Notes under the pieces: generated by a model
What the model was told of the DNA's origin: nothing
The model's database searches: none
Seen by the model: only the letters and a program-made list of their open reading frames with translations
Source: Alphaproteobacteria bacterium
GTDB lineage: Bacteria; Pseudomonadota; Alphaproteobacteria; Rs-D84
Reading direction: 5' to 3'
DNA: 64,000 nt
Assembly (NCBI GenBank): GCA_017546265.1
Contig: JAFYXG010000011.1
Coordinates: 64,221 to 128,220 of the forward strand
Program-made: the position numbers and the translations under genes
In this document: piece by piece, positions 42,701-50,787 of the stretch
How the letters are laid out: the number at the start of each line of letters is the position of its first letter
How positions within the stretch are numbered: position 1 is the first letter of the stretch

Positions 42701-43663
42701 ATGGCCATTAAAATTCGTGATTACGAAGTACGATTAACCCGCAACAAAGAAGAACGCAAACAGGTTCGTCAGCTGCGATATGCTGTCTTTGTCCAGGAAG
42801 AAGGTGCCTCTGCTACGGCCGAGCAGCATGCTCTTGGCGAAGAATATGATGCCTATGACAGATTTGCTGAATACATGGCTGTATTTCACAATGGCCGTGT
42901 TGTTGGTACATATCGTATCATTGATCGCAATGCGGCGGAAAAGATGGGTGGATTTTATACAGAATCAGAATTTAATATTTCCAAGATTAAAAAGTTCAAT
43001 GGCAACATTGCAGAAATGTCGCGTGCATGTGTTGAAAAATCGTATCGTGAAAATGCACTTGTGATGCGTATGTTGTGGGCGGGGTTGGGCGAATTGATAC
43101 TTCGCCGCAAGATAGAGGTTTTATTTGGTGTTGCATCGTTTGTTGGGATAAAGCCTGCACGTTCTGCCCAGGCGATATCATATTTGTACTATAATCATTT
43201 ATCACCATTGCGTCTGCGTGCCACTGTATTGACTGACCGGTTTGCGGACGGTGTAAATCCAAAGTTGGGTCGCATGAACATTTTGCCACCTGAATTTGTG
43301 GATGAATCCGATGCTCGATCTGAAATGACACCGCTGATTAAGGGGTATCTGCGTCTGGGTGCAACATTTGGTCGTGGTGTATTTGTTGATAAACCGTTTA
43401 ATACCTATGACGTGTTTGTAATGATGGAAACCCGCAAAATGAATGCCACTTATCAAAAGCATTTCCTGGGTCGTGAAAACGCATTGGGCGAACCATCGGA
43501 TGACAAAGATAATATTATCAAGACTGTTGGCAAAATAATAACATTCCCTGTGGTTGGTCCGTTCCGTGTTGTGCGTGCGATTGTAGAATTTCTGTTGCAC
43601 GAAGATGCGGCCGATGCAGAGTATATCGAAGACACAGAAAAAAACGAAACCGAAGAACAGTAA
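42701..43663 (+). CDS. OlsB-like N-acyltransferase (GNAT fold)
   Basis: A 320-residue member of the ornithine-acyl-ACP/hemolysin-like acyltransferase group. Family features are the N-terminal YEVRLTRNKEERKQVRQLRY then AVFVQEEG, DRFAEYMAVF with VVGTYRI, AEMSRACVEKSYREN, VEVLFGVASFVG-like segment (IEVLFGVASFVG) and a downstream ILPPEF. OlsB makes lyso-ornithine lipid from ornithine and 3-hydroxyacyl-ACP. The start at 42701 is set by AAGGA close upstream. An acidic tail (EDTEKNETEEQ) ends the protein. The plsC-like gene begins two bases after the stop, as in olsBA operons, which strengthens the assignment. Confidence 0.8.
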   Translation: MAIKIRDYEVRLTRNKEERKQVRQLRYAVFVQEEGASATAEQHALGEEYDAYDRFAEYMAVFHNGRVVGTYRIIDRNAAEKMGGFYTESEFNISKIKKFNGNIAEMSRACVEKSYRENALVMRMLWAGLGELILRRKIEVLFGVASFVGIKPARSAQAISYLYYNHLSPLRLRATVLTDRFADGVNPKLGRMNILPPEFVDESDARSEMTPLIKGYLRLGATFGRGVFVDKPFNTYDVFVMMETRKMNATYQKHFLGRENALGEPSDDKDNIIKTVGKIITFPVVGPFRVVRAIVEFLLHEDAADAEYIEDTEKNETEEQ

Positions 43664-43665
43664 TC

Positions 43666-44484
43666 ATGGCAAAATTGCGTAAACAGAACATTTTTAACAC
43701 GACCGCTGCTGCGATTAAGTTTGTATTATTCTGGGTAATGGTTGTTGTCCAGTTGCCTATAATTGTATTTATGCCACATCGTATGGCTGTGAATTATATG
43801 CCTGTATTCATGTGGTTTTTGGTCAAATTGGGCGGGATAAAGATTGTGGTGCATGGAAAACTGACAGATGCACGTCCGTTAATGGTTGTATCCAATCACA
43901 TATCCGTGTTCGAGATTGCAACATTTCCATTTGCATTTCGCGGCAGTTTTATTGCCAAAAAGGAAATGGAGAATTGGCCATTGGTTGGTTGGGTTGCCAA
44001 ATGTTTTGGGGTTATTTTTGTCGATCGCCGTCCATCGCATGCACGTGATGCATTGGCGGTTGTGCAAAAAACAGTACAATCTGTTAAATACCCGATGATT
44101 TTATTTCCCGAAGGAACCACAACAAACGGTGCATATGTAAAACCGTTCAAAAGTTCATTGTTTAATTTTGTAGAAAATTCGAACGTCACGGTCCAGCCTA
44201 TGGCGATGCATTATCGATACAAAGATGGTTCTGTAATTGACGAGCAAACGATGGCCGACCACTTTGCGTACTTTGATAACAAAAAAATGGATGCTGGCCC
44301 CAAATGCAAACGTGAACGCAGTGCCTTTGGCCAGGTGTTTCACATTATGATGCTTGGTGGCTTTACGGTTGAAATTACATTATTGCCACCACCGCCCTTG
44401 GCGGGTATGGACAGAAAGCAGATTGCCGAAACACTGCACAAAATCGTGTCGGACAAATACATGGAATTAAAAGATAAAAAATAA
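43666..44484 (+). CDS. Lysophospholipid/lyso-ornithine-lipid acyltransferase (PlsC/OlsA-like)
   Basis: A 272-residue membrane-associated acyltransferase. After one or two hydrophobic N-terminal segments come the four blocks of the family: block I VVSNHISVFEIA, block II GSFIAKKEMENWPLVG, block III LFPEGTTTNG, and block IV with VQPMAMHYR. In block I the catalytic H-x4-D is H-x4-E (HISVFE), a conservative but uncommon change. Together with the upstream OlsB-like gene it could complete ornithine lipid synthesis; acylation of lysophosphatidate cannot be excluded. proS follows after 31 bases. Confidence 0.83.
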   Translation: MAKLRKQNIFNTTAAAIKFVLFWVMVVVQLPIIVFMPHRMAVNYMPVFMWFLVKLGGIKIVVHGKLTDARPLMVVSNHISVFEIATFPFAFRGSFIAKKEMENWPLVGWVAKCFGVIFVDRRPSHARDALAVVQKTVQSVKYPMILFPEGTTTNGAYVKPFKSSLFNFVENSNVTVQPMAMHYRYKDGSVIDEQTMADHFAYFDNKKMDAGPKCKRERSAFGQVFHIMMLGGFTVEITLLPPPPLAGMDRKQIAETLHKIVSDKYMELKDKK

Positions 44485-44515
44485 AAACGAAATTAAGAAT
44501 AAAAGAGATTAAAAG

Positions 44516-45952
44516 ATGAAAACAGCAATTACACCAACACGTGCTGAAAATTTCAGCGAATGGTACCAGAACTTAATCGTTGCCGCAGATTTGGCGGAAA
44601 ATGCCCCTGTGCGTGGTTGTATGACGATTAAGCCATATGGTTGGGCGATATGGGAACTGATGCGTGATGAAATGGACAGACGCATAAAATCACATGGTGT
44701 CCAGAACGCAAACTTTCCATTACTGATACCGATTGACTTTTTCAATAAAGAGGCCGAACATGTTGCTGGCTTTGCCAAAGAATGTGCGGTTGTGACGCAT
44801 CATCGCCTGAAAATGATTGACGGCACGTTGCAGCCCGACCCAGATTCCAAATTGACCGAGCCATACATTATTCGTCCGACATCTGAAACCATTATCGGCG
44901 AAGCGATGTCGCGCTGGGTCCAGTCTTATCGTGATTTGCCATTGAAATTGAACCAGTGGGTCAACGTAATGCGTTGGGAAATGCGTCCACGCATGTTCTT
45001 GCGTACATCTGAATTTAACTGGCAAGAGGGCCACAACGTTTTCGCCACCCATGAAGAGGCAAACGCAGATGCACGTAAAATGCACAAAATGTACGGCGAC
45101 TATATGCGTGATGTTTTGGCGATTCCATCTATTATGGGCGAAAAGACCCCCGAAGAACGCTTTGCCGGTGCCGACCACACATACACATTGGAACACATTA
45201 TGCAGGATGGACGTGCTTTACAGGCGGGTACATCGCATGACCTGGGCCAGCATTTTTCAAAATCCTTTGGCATCCAGTTCTTGGGTAATGATGGTAAACT
45301 GCAGCATGGTTGGACGACCAGTTGGGGGACGACAACTCGTATGATGGGGTCAATGTTTATGGTTCATTCTGATGACGATGGTCTGATTTTGCCACCATCT
45401 GTTGCTCCATACCAGGTTGTAATTATTCCAATCACCCGCGAAGATACAGCGGCACAATTAAACGCGTATGCTGATGAATTGGGTGACAAACTGCGTGCTG
45501 CGGGTGTGCGTGTCTTGGTTGATACGTCTGATATGCGCGCGCCGGACAAAATGTGGAAATGGATTAAACGTGGTGTGCCATTGCGTGTTGAAATTGGTGC
45601 CCGTGAAATGGAATCTGGCAATGTGACGATTACACGCCGTGATTTGGGCCGTGAATCCAAGCGTACAATCACAACCGATGAACTGATTGCCAGTGTAAAT
45701 GACATAATGCACGATATTCATGACACGATGGTATCGCGTGTTGAAAAACGCAACGCGGAAATGATACATGATGTTGCAGATTTGACTGCATTGGACGCTG
45801 CTTTGGCGAACGGTGAAATTGGATTTTTCCGTATTAAATACGATATGACCACAAATGAGGGGTTTGATGGCTTGATGGAGAAATACAAAATCACCCGCCG
45901 TTGTCTGGACGACAACGACCCAACGTATGTGTTCGTTGCAAAGTCATATTAA
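44516..45952 (+). CDS. proS: Prolyl-tRNA synthetase, archaeal/eukaryotic type
   Basis: Charges tRNA-Pro with proline. The 478-residue protein has class II motifs in the archaeal/eukaryotic-type arrangement: GCMTIKPYGWAIWELM near residue 34, motif 2 RPRMFLRTSEFNWQEGHNVF, the binding-pocket GTSHDLGQHF, and motif 3 TTTRMMGSMFMVHSDDDGL. An anticodon-binding domain (YQVVIIPITRED onward) is followed by a C-terminal extension ending in an aromatic residue (VFVAKSY), as typical of this type. It lacks the ~180-residue editing insertion of bacterial-type ProRS. This form in a proteobacterium suggests horizontal transfer. It is downstream of the acyltransferase pair. Confidence 0.94.
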   Translation: MKTAITPTRAENFSEWYQNLIVAADLAENAPVRGCMTIKPYGWAIWELMRDEMDRRIKSHGVQNANFPLLIPIDFFNKEAEHVAGFAKECAVVTHHRLKMIDGTLQPDPDSKLTEPYIIRPTSETIIGEAMSRWVQSYRDLPLKLNQWVNVMRWEMRPRMFLRTSEFNWQEGHNVFATHEEANADARKMHKMYGDYMRDVLAIPSIMGEKTPEERFAGADHTYTLEHIMQDGRALQAGTSHDLGQHFSKSFGIQFLGNDGKLQHGWTTSWGTTTRMMGSMFMVHSDDDGLILPPSVAPYQVVIIPITREDTAAQLNAYADELGDKLRAAGVRVLVDTSDMRAPDKMWKWIKRGVPLRVEIGAREMESGNVTITRRDLGRESKRTITTDELIASVNDIMHDIHDTMVSRVEKRNAEMIHDVADLTALDAALANGEIGFFRIKYDMTTNEGFDGLMEKYKITRRCLDDNDPTYVFVAKSY

Positions 45953-45953
45953 A

Positions 45954-45981
45954 ACACGGGGCATGCACCCCGTGTTTTTTT
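45954..45981 (+). terminator. Terminator of proS
   Basis: ACACGGGG/CCCCGTGT eight-pair stem followed by a T run. Confidence 0.85.
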
Positions 45982-46014
45982 CTTTTTATACTCATATCAT
46001 TTATTGTGATTTTA

Positions 46015-46023
46015 TGATATAAT
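46015..46023 (+). promoter_or_regulatory. Extended -10 promoter for ldh
   Basis: TGATATAAT at 46015-46023; the -35 is weak. GAGAGAG precedes the ATG at 46051. Confidence 0.5.
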
Positions 46024-46050
46024 ATCCGCAACAGGAATAAGAGAGAGAAT

Positions 46051-46980
46051 ATGAAAATAGCAATCATAGGTATTGGCTCGGTTGGTTCTGCGGTTGCGAC
46101 ATCTGTTGCGAACACTGGGCTGGCCCATGAAATAGTATTATTTGACCGTGACGGCATTCGTGCCCGTGCTGCGGCCGAAGATTTGGGGCATGCAGCGGCA
46201 TTTTCATATGATATAAAAATTACTGCGGTAAACACATATCGTGCAATTCGTGGTTCTGACATTGTAATAATTGCGGCGGGTGCGAACCAGCGTCCTGGTC
46301 AAACCCGCACAGATTTACTGCACGCGAATGCTGCGGTTATATCAGATATTATTCCGCGTGTTATGGCGAATGTGGATTCAAAGACGGTGCGTTTAATTAT
46401 CGTCACTAATCCATTGGATGTGATGGTAATGTTGGCCCAGAAAATATCAAAATTACCGCCATCACGTGTCATTGGTACGGGCACAATGTTGGATTCTGCT
46501 CGTTTGCGTACGATATTGTCGCGTCAGTTAGCTGTATCGACCCAGTCTGTCAATGCCTATGTCCTGGGCGAGCATGGTGACAGCAGCATGATTGTATGGT
46601 CATCTGCGTGTATTGGTGGTGTTGATTTGAATTCGTTTTGTCGTCAGACGAAAATCAGTCTGCCTCAGACGACTCGCCGCACAATCGAGCATCGCGTACA
46701 TAATGCCGCCTATGAAATAATTCAGGGCCGTGGTGCTACCTGGGATGGTATTGCTGGTGCGGTTGCGGACTTGGTTCGTTGTATTGTAAATGATGAACAC
46801 CGGATTTTAACAGTGTCGATTACAGACGGTATTGGGGACAGGGTGCTGGCCATGTCGCTGCCTCGCATTGTGGGGGCGTCTGGAGTTATTGCGACATTGT
46901 CACCGCGTATGGATTCGACCGAATCCGCATCGCTTCGCCGCAGTGGTCGCATTATCCGCAAGAACTTTGATTTGCTATAA
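46051..46980 (+). CDS. ldh: L-lactate dehydrogenase
   Basis: A 309-residue NAD-dependent enzyme of the lactate/malate dehydrogenase family. It shows the N-terminal Rossmann motif IAIIGIGSVGSAVA, IIAAGANQRPGQTR, VTNPLDVMV, LDSARLR with the Asp-Arg pair, and LGEHGDSSM with the catalytic His. The residue that separates lactate from malate specificity is Gln (GANQRPG), which favours lactate dehydrogenase, and the LGEHGDS signature agrees. It would regenerate NAD+ from pyruvate produced by pyruvate kinase. It is monocistronic with its own promoter and terminator. Confidence 0.9.
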   Translation: MKIAIIGIGSVGSAVATSVANTGLAHEIVLFDRDGIRARAAAEDLGHAAAFSYDIKITAVNTYRAIRGSDIVIIAAGANQRPGQTRTDLLHANAAVISDIIPRVMANVDSKTVRLIIVTNPLDVMVMLAQKISKLPPSRVIGTGTMLDSARLRTILSRQLAVSTQSVNAYVLGEHGDSSMIVWSSACIGGVDLNSFCRQTKISLPQTTRRTIEHRVHNAAYEIIQGRGATWDGIAGAVADLVRCIVNDEHRILTVSITDGIGDRVLAMSLPRIVGASGVIATLSPRMDSTESASLRRSGRIIRKNFDLL

Positions 46981-46990
46981 TGATTATCTG

Positions 46991-47016
46991 TCCCGCCACC
47001 TGCGGGATATTTTTTT
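46991..47016 (+). terminator. Terminator of ldh
   Basis: TCCCGC/GCGGGA stem followed by TAT and a seven-T run. Confidence 0.8.
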
Positions 47017-47065
47017 GGAATACAGTCGTATAACAATTTTGTTTTTTACATGATATATTTTGTTT

Positions 47066-47365
47066 ATGGTAGATGACATTCAGTATTTTATATCAGAATC
47101 CGGGGACGCATTTCATGCGGTCTTGCACGGTCATAAAATTGGCGAGATTACCTTTGTTCGCATTGGTTCTGACAAACTTATCATAGACTATACATGTGTC
47201 GACCCCACATATCGCAATCGGCACGTTGGGTTGTCATTGGTTCGACGTGTTGCCGCCATGGCACGAAGCCAGCGTTTACATGTTTTGGCCTTGTGTCCAT
47301 TTGCTCGTGCTATGTTCAATCGTTTTTCAGAATTTGATGATATTCGTTTATTAAATGCTCACTAA
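47066..47365 (+). CDS. Small GNAT-type acetyltransferase (YjdJ-like)
   Basis: A 99-residue minimal GNAT domain of the small Gcn5-related group. The core DYTCVDPTYRNRHVGLSLVR matches the acetyl-CoA-binding V-x-P-x-x-R-G/H-x-G/x-G arrangement, and LALCPFARAMF carries the C-P-F segment characteristic of this small family. The substrate is unknown. The ATG at 47066 is preferred over TTG at 47060. The gene converges on sodB across a palindromic terminator. Confidence 0.8.
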   Translation: MVDDIQYFISESGDAFHAVLHGHKIGEITFVRIGSDKLIIDYTCVDPTYRNRHVGLSLVRRVAAMARSQRLHVLALCPFARAMFNRFSEFDDIRLLNAH

Positions 47366-47370
47366 AAACA

Positions 47371-47390
47371 GGGGGCGATCGCCCCCCTCA
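47371..47390. terminator. Bidirectional terminator with GCGATCGC palindrome
   Basis: GGGGGCGATCGCCCCC perfect palindrome flanked by A and T runs, between the convergent GNAT gene and sodB. Confidence 0.7.
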
Positions 47391-47409
47391 AAAAATTAAA
47401 GTGCCTGAA

Positions 47410-48000
47410 TTATTGTTTCAAATTTTCTGCCACAAAATCCCAGTCGACTAAATCGTTCAGAAAAGAATCTATGAAATCGGCTCGTTTATTTTTATAGTCC
47501 AAGTAATACGCATGTTCCCACACATCTAATGCCAAAACAGGTTTCATATTATGTGCGATTGGTGTATCTGCATTTGCGGTGTTAATGATTTTCAGAACGT
47601 TATCGTTGTCGCGTACCAGCCATGTATATCCACTGCCAAACAGCGATGTTGCGGCGGATTTAAATTGTTCTTTGAATTGTTGTTCTGTGCCAAAACTGTT
47701 AATAATTTCATCTGGGATTTTTGCTTCGCACTTTGGGCACATTCCATGAAAGAAAAAGTCGTGGTTATAAACCTGGGCGGCATTGTTAAAGATTTTTTGT
47801 TCATTTGTTTTTCCTGCGGACTGCTCTATAATTTCGACCAAAGACACGTTTTCGTACGGAGTATTTTGAATCAGTTTATTCAGATTGTCTATATAGGTTG
47901 CGACATGTTTTCCGTGGTGAGTTTCCAACGTTTGTGTAGAAATATAAGGTGTCAATGCATCGGTTGGGTATGGTAAAGGGAATTCAGACAGTGTGAACAT
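47410..48000 (-). CDS. sodB: Superoxide dismutase, iron type
   Basis: A 196-residue dismutase converting superoxide to oxygen and peroxide. The metal ligands are present: His in LETHHGKH, His in AQVYNHDFFF, Asp and His in LDVWEHAYY. Gln in NNAAQ and Ala in NTANADTP favour the iron form over the manganese form. Two usually conserved aromatic sites differ: the Trp after NHxFY is Phe, and GSGW is GSGY. A CPKC pair (GMCPKCEAKIP) replaces the usual Gly-rich loop. The ATG at 48000 is supported by AAGGAGG eight bases upstream. Confidence 0.93.
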   Translation of the reverse strand: MFTLSEFPLPYPTDALTPYISTQTLETHHGKHVATYIDNLNKLIQNTPYENVSLVEIIEQSAGKTNEQKIFNNAAQVYNHDFFFHGMCPKCEAKIPDEIINSFGTEQQFKEQFKSAATSLFGSGYTWLVRDNDNVLKIINTANADTPIAHNMKPVLALDVWEHAYYLDYKNKRADFIDSFLNDLVDWDFVAENLKQ

Positions 48001-48081
48001 ATTGTTTAACCTCCTTGTTGTATTTTTTATCATGTGTTGAAAGTGTAAATATATCAACAGGAAAGATTTATTAAAAAGCAC

Positions 48082-48111
48082 TTGCACGATTTATAAAATA
48101 TTTTCTATAAT
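48082..48111 (+). promoter_or_regulatory. Promoter for the periplasmic thiol protein gene
   Basis: TTGCAC (48082-48087), 18-base spacer, TATAAT (48106-48111); GAAAGGAG precedes the ATG. Confidence 0.65.
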
Positions 48112-48133
48112 CGGAACATCGAAAGGAGTAAAC

Positions 48134-48706
48134 ATGAAAAAAACATCATTATTATCGGCCATTATGGGTCTGTCATTCATTGGTTCTGCATCTGCAGCGG
48201 ACATTACGGTATTTTATTCACCAACATGCCCGCACTGTCATCATGCACGTGAATTTATTTCCAGTACACTGATTTATGAATACCCAGAATTAAAGGTAAC
48301 CGAAGTAAACGTTATGGAACCATCGACACAGGAACTGTTCCAGGAAACATTGACCAAATGTGGTTTTGAATCTGGTGGTGTTCCTGTAATTGTAGTTGGT
48401 GACAAATGCGAACAGGGTTATGCTGAATTTATGAAGGATACATTGCGTGAACATGTCGAAGTTGACATGACGGATGAACAAAAGGCTGTTGCGGCAGAAA
48501 ATAAAAAAGCTTTGGCCGAAGATGCAGTAAAGTTCAAATCGGAACATGCTGATCGCACATCTGCGATTTCTGAATACACAGCAGCTGCTGCTGAAAATGT
48601 TGAAAAAAAAAATGAGCAGGGCAGCGTAGTTTGGTTCTGGGGATTGTTGATAGTATTGGTTGCGGGCTTAGGCTATGTATTGGTTCGCAAAGACAAAAAG
48701 AAATAA
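48134..48706 (+). CDS. Membrane-anchored periplasmic thioredoxin-like protein
   Basis: A 190-residue protein with a signal peptide (ending near ASAA), then a glutaredoxin/thioredoxin-like domain starting DITVFYSPTCPHCHHAREF with a CPHC active site, the same dipeptide as DsbA. GGVPVIVVGD supplies the cis-proline loop. A charged Lys/Glu/Ala-rich segment (about residues 110-160) leads to a C-terminal membrane helix (VVWFWGLLIVLVAGLGYVLV) and a basic end. It probably acts on disulfides in the periplasm. A run of ten A lies just before the membrane helix; slippage there would release a soluble form. cvpA follows after 34 bases. Confidence 0.82.
   Translation: MKKTSLLSAIMGLSFIGSASAADITVFYSPTCPHCHHAREFISSTLIYEYPELKVTEVNVMEPSTQELFQETLTKCGFESGGVPVIVVGDKCEQGYAEFMKDTLREHVEVDMTDEQKAVAAENKKALAEDAVKFKSEHADRTSAISEYTAAAAENVEKKNEQGSVVWFWGLLIVLVAGLGYVLVRKDKKK
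48603..48612 (+). other. A10 homopolymer before the membrane anchor
   Basis: Ten A in frame (VEKKNE). Loss of one A gives a stop after six more codons, and gain of one A gives an immediate TGA, so either slip removes the anchor. Confidence 0.8.
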
Positions 48707-48740
48707 TTACCTTTGAATCAACGATTAAATCGGAAAGAGT

Positions 48741-49523
48741 ATGTTTGATTTAACAACACTTGATTATATTTACGTGGGCGTCATTTTGGCGTCCACGGTA
48801 TGGGCTACGATACGCGGCGGTGTTTATGAAACGATTGCGACACTGTCGTGGGTTGTTGCGGCGATTTCTGCTCGATTTGCATCACCATGGTTGGATAAAT
48901 TGCTTCAGTTATGGTTTGATTTGCCTGATTCAACCGTTGGCACATTGGTGGCGTCCTACTTTATCGTGTTCTTTGCGATATTGTTATTGGTTGGATTTTT
49001 GAATCAAAAACTGCGTGACAAAATCCAGGACAGCATAATGAATGTCACGGACAAGACCTTGGGGGTAATATTTGGTATTATCCGCGGTATTGTTGTGATG
49101 GGCATATTTTATTGGGGTGCATTGTGGTACTATTCAGACATGCCGTTTTTGCCAAAGTGGTTATCGGAATCACGGACGCGTCCTATTATGCAAATTACTG
49201 CGGTAAAATTGGACGAGTGGTTTTTTCCTGGGCCTGAAAATAAATTATTGGCTCGTGACATGGCTGGGACTTACGAAGCCCTTGAAATATACAAGAATTT
49301 GATAAATCCTGCGATTTCCGATGGAGAGGCTGCGAACGATGGTAATGAAACCGGTACGATAGAACCTGAAACGGAAACAGGCTATAAATCATCCGAGCGT
49401 GCAGCCCTTGAGAATCAACTGTTGCAAATAGAAACGGTTGCCCGTGCGATAGAGCGGCATGCAGACACCGACTCGGGCACGTCTGCCCCCGCATTGAACG
49501 AAGACGTTCCAGCAGCCGAATAA
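48741..49523 (+). CDS. cvpA: CvpA family membrane protein
   Basis: A 260-residue inner-membrane protein of the CvpA family, required for colicin V production in E. coli and linked to envelope stress tolerance; the molecular role is not settled. The N-terminal DLTTLDYIYVGVILASTVWA and GGVYETIATLSWVVAAISAR, and a later GVIFGIIRGIVVMGIFYW are characteristic, giving four membrane segments in ~160 residues. An acidic, low-complexity C-terminal tail follows. GGAAAGAG precedes the ATG. purF, a frequent neighbour, is not present. A terminator follows. Confidence 0.88.
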   Translation: MFDLTTLDYIYVGVILASTVWATIRGGVYETIATLSWVVAAISARFASPWLDKLLQLWFDLPDSTVGTLVASYFIVFFAILLLVGFLNQKLRDKIQDSIMNVTDKTLGVIFGIIRGIVVMGIFYWGALWYYSDMPFLPKWLSESRTRPIMQITAVKLDEWFFPGPENKLLARDMAGTYEALEIYKNLINPAISDGEAANDGNETGTIEPETETGYKSSERAALENQLLQIETVARAIERHADTDSGTSAPALNEDVPAAE

Positions 49524-49527
49524 ACCA

Positions 49528-49550
49528 AATCCCCAAACGGGGATTTTTTT
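49528..49550 (+). terminator. Terminator of cvpA
   Basis: AATCCCC, loop AAAC, GGGGATT and an eight-T run. Confidence 0.85.
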
Positions 49551-49614
49551 TAAAAAAATTATGGAAATCTGTTTTTGTCAATATTATAATAGGTATATAA
49601 CAAAGGTGTAAATA

Positions 49615-50700
49615 TTGGCAAAGTTTTGTATTTTTTGTGGTAATAAACCGCAAAACAAGAACATGGAACATGTTATCCCCCAGTGGTTAATTAAAATGAC
49701 TGGCGGTTTATCACGTCCGTGTCATTTACCGAATATCGCTCCAAATGGACAAAGTGTCGCGTTTGGTGCGTTCAAGTTTCCAGCCTGTGAAAAATGTAAT
49801 TCTGAATTTTCAGTGATGGAGGCTCGTATAAAACCAATTGTAATCAAAGTTCTGGAATCTCAGCCATTAAACGCAACCGAAATCAGTTTGTTATTGGATT
49901 GGTTTGACAAGGTGCGTATAGGTGTATGGTTGGGTGATATATACATGTCGCGTACGGTTGATGACATTGACCCACACATGCACATTGCCAGTCGTACAGG
50001 TCTAAAAGACAGAATGTTAATTGTCGAGCGTGTTGATTCATCTGTGCCTGGACGAGACAAGTGTATAAACTTTTGTGGGCCTGGTTCTTTTCAGTTTCGT
50101 CACCTGCCCAGTGTACTTCAAATGCATATAAATAACTATACGTTTACGAGTGTATCAGACTACTGTTTGGTTGCCCGCCGTGTTGGTTTCCCGTATTGTG
50201 ACAAGATGTTGCGTTATGATATGGAAGATGTGCGTTTAAATACAATACAAAAGGGAAAAAACAAAATTCAAACACCGGTTGTTCGAACTTATACACCGAC
50301 ACGTTATCAGACTGTTATTTATCAACCGATTTATAAATACTGGAACGTTGTTTCGCCTGATTTGTACAATACCCAGTATGTATTGAATCACAGTTTGGAC
50401 ACCCAAAATGGTATTGGTGGCATATTCTATCAGAAAAACGCCAGTCCGACTAAGTATCTGGATACTAAATCAACATTAAATTTAACGCCGCCCATTTCGA
50501 ATTTGGATATGTATGATATGGGGCTAAAGTATTTTGATTTGCATGATTACATTACGCAAAACACATATATAAACTGTTGTCCTGATACGGAAATCCACGA
50601 ATCCATAGACAAAATGAACAAATACATATTGGAATGTAATCGCAAGAACCGGGAATATTGGCTGGCCACCCAGCGTGCATATCGGGCGAATCAACGCTAA
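49615..50700 (+). CDS. HNH-nuclease-like protein with CxxC zinc pairs
   Basis: A 361-residue protein starting with TTG (AAAGGTG six bases upstream). The N-terminal ~60 residues have the layout of an HNH/treble-clef module: CIFCG, then NMEHVIPQWL (E-H-x-I-P), then ACEKCNSEF. The remaining ~290 residues are unlike anything I recognise and include HxH-containing DIDPHMHIASR. HNH domains cut DNA or RNA in mobile and defence genes, but the second half may set a different role. A TATAAT (49585-49590) lies upstream. The next start lies 87 bases beyond the stop, with an overlapping alternative start at 50701. Confidence 0.6.
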   Translation: MAKFCIFCGNKPQNKNMEHVIPQWLIKMTGGLSRPCHLPNIAPNGQSVAFGAFKFPACEKCNSEFSVMEARIKPIVIKVLESQPLNATEISLLLDWFDKVRIGVWLGDIYMSRTVDDIDPHMHIASRTGLKDRMLIVERVDSSVPGRDKCINFCGPGSFQFRHLPSVLQMHINNYTFTSVSDYCLVARRVGFPYCDKMLRYDMEDVRLNTIQKGKNKIQTPVVRTYTPTRYQTVIYQPIYKYWNVVSPDLYNTQYVLNHSLDTQNGIGGIFYQKNASPTKYLDTKSTLNLTPPISNLDMYDMGLKYFDLHDYITQNTYINCCPDTEIHESIDKMNKYILECNRKNREYWLATQRAYRANQR

Positions 50701-50787
50701 ATGTATTTGTTGGAATTCATACCTGATGACATTTGTGGTGTATTTCTGTACTCTGTTAGATATCCAGAGAAGAGAGAGGACCCAAAA

